NCBI GenBank assembly: GCA_964420835.1 | Contig: CAYQUO010000011.1 | Coordinates: 33,836 to 97,835, forward strand | From: CAYQUO01 sp964420835 | Lineage (GTDB): Bacteria > Chloroflexota > Anaerolineae > Anaerolineales > Anaerolineaceae | Direction: 5' to 3' | DNA length: 64,000 nucleotides | In this document: positions 16,900-24,982 of the stretch, piece by piece | Numbering within the stretch: the stretch's first letter is position 1 | Layout: each line of letters opens with the position of its first letter | Notes under the pieces: model-generated | The model's database searches: none | Told to the model about the DNA's origin: nothing | The model's input: the letters and a program-made list of their open reading frames with translations, nothing else | Program-made: the position numbers and the translations under genes

Positions 16900-18151
16900 A
16901 TTCCTCCATGACAGAATGTACGTGCACTGATACGGATTGATGGACCCCACCCTGGGCTGTTGGGGGTTCTTCCCCTTGCCAGACGTGGTCCCGGGGTTGC
17001 AGGTCACCTGGTCCTTCCGCCCAATCCCCCGATGAAATGCCACTCCAGCGCAGGGCATTCTCAATTTCCGCAGACCGTCGAGCCAGTTCGTATCCTGTAT
17101 GACTGGCTGCGTCCAGGCAATACAGGTGAAGTGCCTGCCCAGCACCTGGATGCGCGGGCGGGTCCACCCGAACCTGCACTTCACTGCCATCAGGGTGCAC
17201 CAGGGTGCATGCAAATGCACCCCGCAGATCTTCTCCGTGGTATCCTGCCTGTTTGATCCTGTAACCCTGGGTTGCCAGCGCCCTGGCAGCCCGATCGGCT
17301 GTATTGATCCGAAGTTGTGATTGCAAGACATTCATCCGTGCCTGGAAGGTTATCTCTTCCAGTTGCTTCACCAACTCCGGATATGCCTGGATGATCCAAT
17401 TTTGTGGATCCCCCAGGTGGGGGGTTGCGTCCTTCCAATGGGTCTGTAAATTCATCAGGGTTTCAATGAACCGGCTAAGAGCTCCGCCGGTCCACTCGTC
17501 CACATCGATCTCAACGCCGGCTGGTTGGCCGTTGAAATCGATCGCCTCGCAGGTTTGCCAACCCAATGCCTCCCTCACCAAATCGTCCAGGATGGAAAGG
17601 GCCTGTGGCCATCCCTCATCCCGGGCGTTTTCGGTTTCCGGGGTGTTATTCAGCAGGTCATCAGGTTTTTCGCGCACAAGTACAGGTTGTTCATATCTTC
17701 CATCCTGGTACGCTTCCACACGGGACGACCCATCATAAGAGGAAAGAGGATGAAAAGAAGGGATTTTCAATTCGTGTTGGCGCCTGTTCTCAACATGCAG
17801 GTGCCGTTGCCGTTCCGCTGGAACTCCTGGTTCCCGGGCGTTGCGCTTCGATCGCTGCGCGACAGGGTTTTTTTGGGCATTTTCCGCCCCCTCTCCTGCC
17901 ATAACAGTGGCTTCGCCCGCATCCACCAACGCAAAGGGGTCACTGAGAGACAGGGCCAGGTTCAATAAACCTTTTCTCCTGCGGGCTGGATCAAGGTTCT
18001 CCCGGGGTTGCATCTTTTGGTCCGGATGATCCGCCCCGCTCCCCTCCATCTTCCGGGGACCGGCCAGGAACCTCTCGCGCATCTCCTTCTCGTGCATCTG
18101 CCGATACAAGCCGGGGTCAATGGAGACCAGTTTTCGTTTATGCCCGCTCAT
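16883..18151 (-). CDS. Uncharacterised 422-aa protein between activase and AAA+ ATPase
   Basis: A 422-residue soluble protein I cannot assign. The N-terminus MSGHKRKLVSIDPGLYRQMH is a short basic helix, followed by a long, polar, probably disordered segment to about residue 170. The middle (about 180-300) is helical and acidic. The conserved-looking part is near 300-385 (AARALATQGYRIKQAGYHGE, FACTLVHPDGSEVQVRVDPP, LHLYCLDAASHTGYE), a small alpha/beta unit followed by a helix. The ATG at 18151 overlaps the stop of the radical SAM gene (ATGA), and its own end overlaps the AAA+ gene. Three tightly coupled genes suggest one complex. It may be the client or adaptor of the ATPase. Confidence 0.6.
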   Translation of the reverse strand: MSGHKRKLVSIDPGLYRQMHEKEMRERFLAGPRKMEGSGADHPDQKMQPRENLDPARRRKGLLNLALSLSDPFALVDAGEATVMAGEGAENAQKNPVAQRSKRNAREPGVPAERQRHLHVENRRQHELKIPSFHPLSSYDGSSRVEAYQDGRYEQPVLVREKPDDLLNNTPETENARDEGWPQALSILDDLVREALGWQTCEAIDFNGQPAGVEIDVDEWTGGALSRFIETLMNLQTHWKDATPHLGDPQNWIIQAYPELVKQLEEITFQARMNVLQSQLRINTADRAARALATQGYRIKQAGYHGEDLRGAFACTLVHPDGSEVQVRVDPPAHPGAGQALHLYCLDAASHTGYELARRSAEIENALRWSGISSGDWAEGPGDLQPRDHVWQGEEPPTAQGGVHQSVSVHVHSVMEEYENGG

Positions 18152-18837
18152 CTGTTTTTTCCATCCGTTTTGGTCGGCAATTCCACAAGGCAGGCATCGA
18201 GGGCAGGAAGAAAACCGACCGGTGGTATTCCAATCAGTTGCAGTTCCTGGTCTCCCAGCACGAGTTCAACCTGCCGTGGGCAACCTTCAAAATCGAAGGT
18301 GGCCAGCCTTCCGGAAAGCCGGTGTACTCCCTGGTTGTCGCTTCCGCGCAGGCCCACCCCCCGATTCCTTTCCTGAATATAAGGGCCATCGATCAGGACA
18401 TCCAACTGGTCCAGCAAGTCAAACACCTCGCTGGATGGCGGGTTGTCCACCAGTTCAGCCAGCAGAAACCCGGTGTAACAAATTACATCTATATCCCGCA
18501 TGCGCCGGGCTTCCCGAAGCATGGCGGAGAGACCGCCTGGCTGGAGGAAGGGCTCACCGCCGGATATGGTGAACCCGCTGGTCCGGGGATCTGCCAGCAA
18601 CTCTTTCGCCAGGCGTTCCGGGGTGATGAGGCGGTTGGCATGGTCCGACAGCCATTCGGGGGCAATACAGCCGGGGCAATGGAGACGGCAGCCCTGAACC
18701 CACAGGCCAGCCCGCCAGCCGGGTCCCAGGCAGCGGGTGGCGGTGCAGGTTGCCGCCACGTTCAGGAGGGGGGGAACATGCCCTGCCCGGACAGGGAACA
18801 TGCCGGAGTGTGGTTTTTGGATCAGGTCCATCCTCAT
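18148..18837 (-). CDS. Radical SAM protein of the 4Fe-4S single-cluster (NrdG-like activase) type
   Basis: A 229-residue protein with the radical SAM cluster C50-x3-C54-x2-C57 (GCRLHCPGCIAP) and the SAM-binding SGGEPF at about 92-97. The short length and the sequence GLWVQGCRLHCPGC place it with glycyl-radical activases such as NrdG. No ribonucleotide reductase or other glycyl-radical enzyme is encoded in the window, and the family also has members in operons with AAA+ ATPases. Its substrate may therefore be a protein of this locus. It is the first gene of the - strand operon, with a good promoter 31 bp upstream. Start ATG 18837; an ATG two codons later is possible. Confidence 0.75.
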   Translation of the reverse strand: MRMDLIQKPHSGMFPVRAGHVPPLLNVAATCTATRCLGPGWRAGLWVQGCRLHCPGCIAPEWLSDHANRLITPERLAKELLADPRTSGFTISGGEPFLQPGGLSAMLREARRMRDIDVICYTGFLLAELVDNPPSSEVFDLLDQLDVLIDGPYIQERNRGVGLRGSDNQGVHRLSGRLATFDFEGCPRQVELVLGDQELQLIGIPPVGFLPALDACLVELPTKTDGKNR

Positions 18838-18867
18838 AACGGCTCACCAAATAAGAAAATCTGTTCT

Positions 18868-18896
18868 ATTATAACGGGTTCCAAGCAGGATTTCAA
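18868..18896 (-). promoter_or_regulatory. Promoter of the radical SAM-AAA+ operon
   Basis: On the - strand, TTGAAA (18896-18891) and TATAAT (18873-18868) with a 17-nt spacer, ending 31 bp before the radical SAM start codon. Confidence 0.65.
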
Positions 18897-19044
18897 GTAT
18901 CAATTTTTATTGTACTGATTTTGTCACCAAAGGGAAATCGACCTGCTGAATACCTCATCCCTGCCCGGTTATCAAGGAAATTTATGCCGATGCCTGCCAA
19001 TTGGAATGGCAGGGCAGGTGCTCTTATTGGCTTGGAGGTGAGTG

Positions 19045-19053
19045 TGTTAGAAT
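19045..19053 (+). promoter_or_regulatory. Extended -10 element just before maf
   Basis: TGTTAGAAT, an extended -10, ending 7 bp before the maf ATG. Transcription would start at or next to the start codon, which fits the absence of a ribosome binding site. Confidence 0.45.
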
Positions 19054-19060
19054 CCTGTGC

Positions 19061-19732
19061 ATGGTGAATACAAAACTGGTGCTGGCTTCTTCTTCCCCGC
19101 GGCGCAAGGAACTGCTCGAACTGACGGGCCTGGAATTTCGAGTGACCGCCGCTCAAATCGATGAAACGCCCCACCCGGAAGAAGAACCCATGGCGTATGT
19201 CCATCGGCTGGCTTGCGGCAAGGCGGAAGCCATTGCACGCAGCCAACATCTCCAGGGTGAGCTTATCCTGGCTGCGGATACTACCGTTGCAGATCATGGC
19301 GAACTGCTGGGAAAACCCATGAGCCCTGCAGAGGCGAACCGAATACTTCTGCAGCTTCGTCATCGCACGCACCAGGTCCATACGGCACTAGTTTTGCTTG
19401 ATCCATCCCGGGGCATCCAGCATTGGGAGACATGCACATCCCAAGTGCCCATGCGCGACTATTCAGAAGCGGAAATTCAAAGGTATATTGAAAGCGGTGA
19501 TCCTATTGACAAGGCCGGTGCCTATGCCATTCAGAACAAGGACTTTCACCCGGTGGACGGATTTTCCGGGTGCATGGCAAACGTGATGGGCCTCCCTCTT
19601 TGCCATTTTTCCCGCTCCCTGGAGCATTTTGGGCTCAAGCCGGATGTCAATATACCGGAGGCCTGCCAATCCCATTTGGATTACAACTGCCGGATTTCCT
19701 GCCGGGTACTTAAAGGCGACACCATTGGTTGA
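19061..19732 (+). CDS. maf: Maf family nucleotide pyrophosphatase
   Basis: A 223-residue Maf/HAM1-superfamily protein. Members cleave nucleoside triphosphates, often dTTP, UTP or modified pyrimidines, to monophosphates and so clean the nucleotide pool. The signature SSSPRRKELLELTGL is at residues 10-24, the metal-site AADTTV near 69-74, LGKPMSP just after it, and GDPIDKAGAYAIQ near 150. The C-terminal 25 residues extend past the usual end. The ATG at 19061 starts directly at the family's first strand (KLVLASSSP). The only good purine stretch is about 20 bp upstream, so leaderless translation is likely. Confidence 0.9.
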   Translation: MVNTKLVLASSSPRRKELLELTGLEFRVTAAQIDETPHPEEEPMAYVHRLACGKAEAIARSQHLQGELILAADTTVADHGELLGKPMSPAEANRILLQLRHRTHQVHTALVLLDPSRGIQHWETCTSQVPMRDYSEAEIQRYIESGDPIDKAGAYAIQNKDFHPVDGFSGCMANVMGLPLCHFSRSLEHFGLKPDVNIPEACQSHLDYNCRISCRVLKGDTIG

Positions 19733-19765
19733 GCGTTTAGGCAGATCCAAGAGGAGGTTGTGGTA

Positions 19766-22012
19766 ATGAAATTTCGTAACTGGTACTTATTGCTGCTGGC
19801 ATTTATGTTCCTTGCCGCCTGCAGCAACGCCGGCAGCCAGCCCTCCGTTGCTCCCACTGTAACCCTGCCAGCGCCCAAGGTGAATACCACCAGCGTACCG
19901 GATGCCCAGGTGGCAGCAACCAACTTCCTCGAAGCCTGGAAGGCGGAAGACTACCAGGGAATGTACAACCTGCTATCAAAGGTCAGCCAGGATGCCATTA
20001 GCCTGGACAATTTCATCCAACGGTATAAGGAAACGGCGGTAAATCTCAGCCTGGATACACTGCAAACCGAGATCCTTTCCACAATGACCAACCCCACTGC
20101 TTCACAGGTGGCCTACCGGGCAACCTTCAAAACCATCCTGCTTGGCGAAGTCCAGCGTGACATGCTGATGAATTTGGTGCTGGAAGGGAATTCCTGGAAG
20201 GTACAGTGGGAGGATGGAATGATCCTTCCGGAACTGCGGGGGGGCAACCGCCTGGCATTGGATGTCAAGATCCCCTCCCGTGGGAACATTTATGATCGAA
20301 ACGGGGACACCCTGGTTGCACAAACCAGCGCCTATGCCATTGGTGTTATTCCCGGGCAGATTGAAGAAGGGCAATGGGGGGTGATGGTCAACCAATTATC
20401 CCGGCTGACCGGACAACTTGCCGAATGGATCTCGGCGAAAATGAAGGACGCCCTTCCCCAGGATTATGTCATCATCGGTGAAGTACCCGCCCAGTTCGTA
20501 CAGGACCGATACGAAGCGTTATCGGGCCTGCTGGGGTTGTGGTTAAATCCGTTCACCTCCAGGTTCTACTTCAATGATGGGATCGCTCCGCATGTGACCG
20601 GCTACGTCCTCTCCATTCCTGCCGAAGAGGCGGAGGCATACCAGAGAAAAGGTTACCGGGTGGACGAACGGGTGGGCGCAGCCGGCCTGGAAAAATGGGG
20701 GGAGAATTACCTTTCAGGCGGGCGGGGGGCATCGTTATATGTTGTCGACCCCCAGGGAACCATCATCACCCGCATTTCCCAAACAGACACCCATCCCTCC
20801 ATGTCCATCTATACCACTCTCGACAGCAAACTGCAGGAGCAGGCTCAACAAGCCATTGCGGGCTTCAGGGGTGCCATAGTCGTCATGGAACGCGATACCG
20901 GCCGCATCCTGGCCATGGCTTCCTCACCCTCTTATGACCCTAATTTGTTCGAGCCCACCAACTACAACAGCAATTACGGGCTCAATGAATTATTCAGCGC
21001 CAGGGATACGCCTCTATTAAACCGGGCGACCCAGGGTGGGTATCCGCTTGGCTCCGTCTTTAAAATAATCACCATGTCAGCAGCCTTGGAAAGCGGCCTG
21101 TATACGGCCGACACCAAATACGTCTGCGGACATGAATTCACCGAACTTCCGGGCCAGGTATACTACGACTGGACCTATGAGAAGGGGTTGAACCCCAGTG
21201 GAGAGTTGACCCTGATGGAAGGGTTAATGCGCTCCTGCAATCCGTATTTTTATCATATTGGCCTGGATCTGTTTCGTCAGAATCGGCCCCAGGATGTGCC
21301 CAACCTGGCCAGGGGGTTTGGCCTGGGTTCGGCCACCGGTATCGGACAGGTTGCCGAGGATGTCGGTTCCGTTCCCGACCAGGTGACCGAGGGTGATGCG
21401 GTTCAGTTGGCAATCGGGCAGGGGGAACTATTGGTAACACCCCTGCAGGTTGTGGACTTTATCGCCGCCATTGGAAATGGCGGTACACTGTACCGGCCGC
21501 AGGTTGTTGAAAAGATCATCTCGCCCAATGGGGATGTCCCCTTCACCTTCTCCCCAGAAGTTCGCGGCACACTGCCGATTAAACCGGAAACTTTGAAAAT
21601 CATCCAGGACTCCATGTTGAGCGTGGTTGAAAACCGCCGCGGCACAGCCCACAATGTGTTCCTGGGCATGAACATTACGCTTTACAGCAAAACCGGAACC
21701 GCCCAGACCTCCACCGGGAAACCACATGCCTGGTTTGCCGGCTATACCGATCAAGAGAACCCGGAAAAGCCCAACATTGCCATGGTGGTTATCGCTGAAA
21801 ATGCCGGTGAAGGCTCTGAGATCGCCGCACCCATCTTCCGCCGGGTTCTCGAAGTTTATTACTATGGGAAACCCACCCGCCTGTATTCATGGGAAAGCAG
21901 TTACTACGTAACCAAAACGCCCACTCCAACTGCCACCAATACCGCCACACCCGGGCCGGCACCAACAGAAACCCTTACACCCACACCTGAAGAGGAAATA
22001 CCAGCCCCCTGA
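19766..22012 (+). CDS. Class B penicillin-binding protein (PBP2/MecA-like transpeptidase), lipoprotein
   Basis: A 748-residue DD-transpeptidase that cross-links peptidoglycan outside the membrane. The N-terminus carries a lipobox (FLAAC). An NTF2-like MecA-N domain follows (about 45-145), then the PBP dimer domain (IPSRGNIYDRNGDTLV). The catalytic domain has S430-V-F-K433 as the active serine tetrad, S490-C-N492 as the second motif and K642-T-G as the third. The C-terminal 35 residues are a Thr/Pro-rich tail. MecA-N domains are known from low-affinity PBPs of Firmicutes, so reduced beta-lactam sensitivity is possible but not shown. The ATG at 19766 has GAGGAGG eight bases before it; the GTG at 19760 would be too close. 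rsgA follows after 5 bp. Confidence 0.9.
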   Translation: MKFRNWYLLLLAFMFLAACSNAGSQPSVAPTVTLPAPKVNTTSVPDAQVAATNFLEAWKAEDYQGMYNLLSKVSQDAISLDNFIQRYKETAVNLSLDTLQTEILSTMTNPTASQVAYRATFKTILLGEVQRDMLMNLVLEGNSWKVQWEDGMILPELRGGNRLALDVKIPSRGNIYDRNGDTLVAQTSAYAIGVIPGQIEEGQWGVMVNQLSRLTGQLAEWISAKMKDALPQDYVIIGEVPAQFVQDRYEALSGLLGLWLNPFTSRFYFNDGIAPHVTGYVLSIPAEEAEAYQRKGYRVDERVGAAGLEKWGENYLSGGRGASLYVVDPQGTIITRISQTDTHPSMSIYTTLDSKLQEQAQQAIAGFRGAIVVMERDTGRILAMASSPSYDPNLFEPTNYNSNYGLNELFSARDTPLLNRATQGGYPLGSVFKIITMSAALESGLYTADTKYVCGHEFTELPGQVYYDWTYEKGLNPSGELTLMEGLMRSCNPYFYHIGLDLFRQNRPQDVPNLARGFGLGSATGIGQVAEDVGSVPDQVTEGDAVQLAIGQGELLVTPLQVVDFIAAIGNGGTLYRPQVVEKIISPNGDVPFTFSPEVRGTLPIKPETLKIIQDSMLSVVENRRGTAHNVFLGMNITLYSKTGTAQTSTGKPHAWFAGYTDQENPEKPNIAMVVIAENAGEGSEIAAPIFRRVLEVYYYGKPTRLYSWESSYYVTKTPTPTATNTATPGPAPTETLTPTPEEEIPAP

Positions 22013-22017
22013 ATGCG

Positions 22018-22935
22018 ATGACGGACGAGGTCGTTCGCGGGCGGATCGTACGCCTTCAATCCGGGTTTTATATCGTCCAGACGGAAAACGGCACCTTTAC
22101 CTGCCGTTTACGGGGCCGTCTGAAACACCGGCGCAATCGGAATGTGGATGTCATTGCCCTGGGTGATATTGTGGAAATCAGCCCCGCGGGAATTAACCCG
22201 GGAACGATCGAGGCAATTATCCCCCGCTCACGCTCGCTGGTCCGTACAGCCCCAACGGCACGCGGGCCTTACCAACAGGTCCTGCTTGCCAACGTTGACC
22301 AGATCCTCCTTGTGTTTTCCTGTTCGCAGCCCAAACCCCGCCTGCGCATGCTGGACCGTTTCCTGGTCATATCTGAAAAGCAGGGCATCCATCCACTGAT
22401 TGTAGCCAATAAAACAGACCTCGTCGGCACAGAAACAGCAAGGGCCTTGTTCCACGACTATCCGGCCCTGGGGTACGAGGTGTTAACAACCTCTGCGAAA
22501 AACGGGCAGGGAATAGACCTGCTTCGTGAAAGAATAAAAGGAAAAACCTCCGGGATGGTGGGCCCATCCGGAACCGGAAAAACCAGCCTATTAAACGCCA
22601 TTCAACCCGGCCTCGGTCAGACTGTCCGCTCCATCAGCAGCGCCACCACCAAGGGCAGGCACACCACGGTTGTACGCACCCTTTTCCTGCTGGATATCGG
22701 CGGTTACCTGGCCGACCTGCCGGGTCTGCGCAGCCTTTCCCTGTGGGATACAAACGCCGAGGAGCTTGACGCCTATTTTCCGGAATTACGGGAACGGGTG
22801 GCAAATTGCCAGTTCAACGATTGCACCCACCAGGATGAACCAGGATGCGCGATCCGGGCCGCCGTGGATGCCGGTGAGATCAGCCCGGCGCGGTATGAAT
22901 CCTACCTTCGCCTGCGGTCTGGTGAAATCAATTAA
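22018..22935 (+). CDS. rsgA: Ribosome small-subunit-dependent GTPase A
   Basis: A 305-residue circularly permuted GTPase that checks late 30S assembly. An OB fold occupies residues 1-80. The G motifs then come in permuted order: G4 NKTD near 130, the G1 P-loop GPSGTGKTS near 181-189, and G3 DLPG near 231. The C-terminal zinc knuckle is supplied by NCQFNDCTHQDEPGC near 262-276, as in RsgA. The ATG is at 22018, 5 bp after the PBP stop, so the two genes are likely cotranscribed. A perfect inverted repeat follows the stop codon. Confidence 0.95.
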   Translation: MTDEVVRGRIVRLQSGFYIVQTENGTFTCRLRGRLKHRRNRNVDVIALGDIVEISPAGINPGTIEAIIPRSRSLVRTAPTARGPYQQVLLANVDQILLVFSCSQPKPRLRMLDRFLVISEKQGIHPLIVANKTDLVGTETARALFHDYPALGYEVLTTSAKNGQGIDLLRERIKGKTSGMVGPSGTGKTSLLNAIQPGLGQTVRSISSATTKGRHTTVVRTLFLLDIGGYLADLPGLRSLSLWDTNAEELDAYFPELRERVANCQFNDCTHQDEPGCAIRAAVDAGEISPARYESYLRLRSGEIN

Positions 22936-22987
22936 GGCGGGTGATCCCCGGGTTGCAGCGGTGAACACCAGGTGTTCCACGAGAATC

Positions 22988-23023
22988 CACAACCTCCCGC
23001 AAGAGCATCTGCGGGAGGTTGTG
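22988..23023. terminator. Terminator-like inverted repeat between convergent rsgA and ABC permease genes
   Basis: Two perfect 14-bp arms (CACAACCTCCCGCA and its complement) with an 8-nt loop. The stem is GC-rich and lies exactly between two convergent genes. There is no strong T-run on either side, so it may act as a bidirectional end-stabilising hairpin rather than a classic terminator. Confidence 0.6.
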
Positions 23024-23045
23024 AGGTCATTCAGTTTTCGATGAT

Positions 23046-24029
23046 TTAAGCACGTATCTCCTGCCGCTGGAATTCCGTATAGCCCATCACAAACAGAAGA
23101 ATGGCTACTGCGATCATGCCGGTCAACTGCGGCCAGATCAATAGCAGGCTTTGGCCCAACGGCAAGGCTGAACCCATGATGGCACCCTCCATTTGTGAGG
23201 ATAACAACAAGCCCAGGGAGCGAACGGTTGGATTCAACATCCCGATCATGGTTTCGGCAAAGAGCGTGTTCGGTGACAGCCTGGAAAGGAACATCTGCAT
23301 CCTTGCCTGGTCCAGGATCTCCTGTGCCAGGCCATATTGGACCGGCCTGAGGGAGCTGGCAGCCACGCTGGCGATAATGTCCCAGAAAACCGTGAAAAAC
23401 AACCAGACTGCGATCGATGCCAGGGCTGCGGTTGCCGATTGGCGGAAGATGATCGAGAACAACATCGCCAGGGCGATCCAGATCGTCCCATAAACAATCG
23501 CCGAGAGAAGGAACCAGAAACTTCTCAGCACCTCCTCCCCATTCGGCGGCAGGCCAAGGCCGATGATCCCCAGGCCATAAATTAGCAGCCAGATGGCTGT
23601 CAGGACAAGCGCCAAGGTAAAAAGCGAAGCCAGGAATTTCCCGAACAGCAGGCCATCCCGGTAAATGGGCTGTGCCAGGATGCGCGACATTGTCCGCCTG
23701 GCAAACTCGCCATTGATCGAATCAAAAGCCAGGGCGATCGAGATCAATGGGATCAGGAATGCCAGCATGGAAGCAAAAGCCGGCAGGGGGTCATTGGACG
23801 TTGTGAACAAGCGGAGGAACAGGAAACGGTCCTCGCCTACTGTCTCCCGGATGTTCTTTAATGAAGAATACACGGTTCCGGCTGCAGTGAGGACAACCAG
23901 GATCTCCAGGATGCGCATTCGAACGCTGGTGAGATGGTCAGCCATCTCTTTTGAAACCACTGCCCACAACCCCTTCCAAGGGGAACCTTCCCGTTGTCGT
24001 ACGGTGGTTGAAGATTCAGGCCTGGGCAT
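23046..24029 (-). CDS. ABC-2 type transporter permease
   Basis: A 327-residue membrane protein with six predicted helices: one near 40-60, then 90-110, 145-170, 185-210, 215-240 and a last one at 295-320. The motif ISIALAFDSINGEFARRTMSRI, with a short cytoplasmic coupling helix after the second membrane segment, is typical of ABC-2 permeases such as NosY/GldF-like proteins. Its start overlaps the end of the ATPase gene by 14 bp. It should pair with that ATPase and work with the NEW3 protein encoded upstream. The exported substrate is unknown. Confidence 0.8.
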   Translation of the reverse strand: MPRPESSTTVRQREGSPWKGLWAVVSKEMADHLTSVRMRILEILVVLTAAGTVYSSLKNIRETVGEDRFLFLRLFTTSNDPLPAFASMLAFLIPLISIALAFDSINGEFARRTMSRILAQPIYRDGLLFGKFLASLFTLALVLTAIWLLIYGLGIIGLGLPPNGEEVLRSFWFLLSAIVYGTIWIALAMLFSIIFRQSATAALASIAVWLFFTVFWDIIASVAASSLRPVQYGLAQEILDQARMQMFLSRLSPNTLFAETMIGMLNPTVRSLGLLLSSQMEGAIMGSALPLGQSLLLIWPQLTGMIAVAILLFVMGYTEFQRQEIRA

Positions 24030-24963
24030 TTTCCACCTCCTTGAAGAAATGGGAATAAATATCGTCCAGGCTTTGCTCCGCCACCTCGAGGTTAAATAGC
24101 CGGCCCCCGGCCTTGATTACAGCGGCTGCGGCTTCCGGCCGCAGGTCGCGTGTGGATTCGAACTGGTAGGTCTGCCCATCGACATGCCGGACCTGTTGCG
24201 CACCTTCCAGGCGGTTCAGAGAAGCCAGGATCGCACCGGGGTCACCTTCTCCTTCAAGCGAAACCCGGTAAGCGCCGCCCAGCACCCGCTGGGCCAGGTC
24301 GGCTACGCTGCCCTCCAGGAGCATCTGGCCATGGGAGAAAAGCCCCACCCGGTCACAAACCTCCTGTACCTGCATCAGCAGGTGGGAAGACAACAGGATC
24401 GTTATATCCTCGTGTTTGAGGCTGCGAATCATATCGATGAATTCGTGTGCGCCTTCCGGGTCCAGGCCCTGGGTTGGCTCGTCCATGATGATCAATTCCG
24501 GTTCCTTCACCAGCACATCAGCCACCCCCAGCCGCTGGCGCATGCCCCTGGAGAACGTCCCAACCCGTTTTTCACTAACGCCCATTAAGCCGACGCGCTC
24601 CAGCGATTCATTGATCCGCTGGCTGGCAACCTTGCCGCGCAGGTTGTTCAGTTTTGCAATGTAGATCAGGTTTTCCCGGGCTGTCAACTCATCGTAAAAG
24701 CCCATGGCATCGGGCATGTAGCCCACCCGGGCTTTCACGCTGAGAGGCTGGGTAACCGGGTCCAGGTCCAGGACGCTAATCTCGCCGGATGTTGGTTCGG
24801 TCAGGCCCAGGAGCATCAGGATGGTCGTCGTTTTTCCTGCGCCGTTGGGGCCCAGCAACCCAAATACCTCGCCGCGCTTCACTTTCAAGTTCAACCGGTC
24901 CACGGCGGCGAAATCGCCGTACTTTTTGGTCAAGTCCCGGGTTATGATGATTTCCTTGCTCAT
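24016..24963 (-). CDS. ABC transporter ATP-binding protein
   Basis: A 315-residue ATPase of the ABC-2 (DrrA/CcmA-like) class. Walker A GPNGAGKTT lies at residues 38-46. The signature loop is FSRGMRQRL, and Walker B LIIMDEPTQGLDPEG lies near 155. The H-loop is SSHLL. A C-terminal domain of about 90 residues is typical for ATPases with ABC-2 partners. The start is ATG at 24963 with AGGAGGT upstream; the open frame beyond it to 25011 is not supported. It lies 19 bp after the NEW3 gene and overlaps the permease gene. Confidence 0.92.
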   Translation of the reverse strand: MSKEIIITRDLTKKYGDFAAVDRLNLKVKRGEVFGLLGPNGAGKTTTILMLLGLTEPTSGEISVLDLDPVTQPLSVKARVGYMPDAMGFYDELTARENLIYIAKLNNLRGKVASQRINESLERVGLMGVSEKRVGTFSRGMRQRLGVADVLVKEPELIIMDEPTQGLDPEGAHEFIDMIRSLKHEDITILLSSHLLMQVQEVCDRVGLFSHGQMLLEGSVADLAQRVLGGAYRVSLEGEGDPGAILASLNRLEGAQQVRHVDGQTYQFESTRDLRPEAAAAVIKAGGRLFNLEVAEQSLDDIYSHFFKEVENAQA

Positions 24964-24982
24964 TCCCCGACCTCCTTGAGAC

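Noticed and set aside
16900..17331. N-terminal extension of the double AAA+ protein
   Set aside because: The open frame continues upstream, but it lies inside the 422-aa gene, reads as unstructured Cys/Trp/Arg-rich sequence, and a good ribosome binding site supports the ATG at 16899.
18148..18837. Anaerobic ribonucleotide reductase activase NrdG as a definite name
   Set aside because: There is no nrdD in the window, and the operon context (AAA+ ATPase, unknown protein) points to a different partner.
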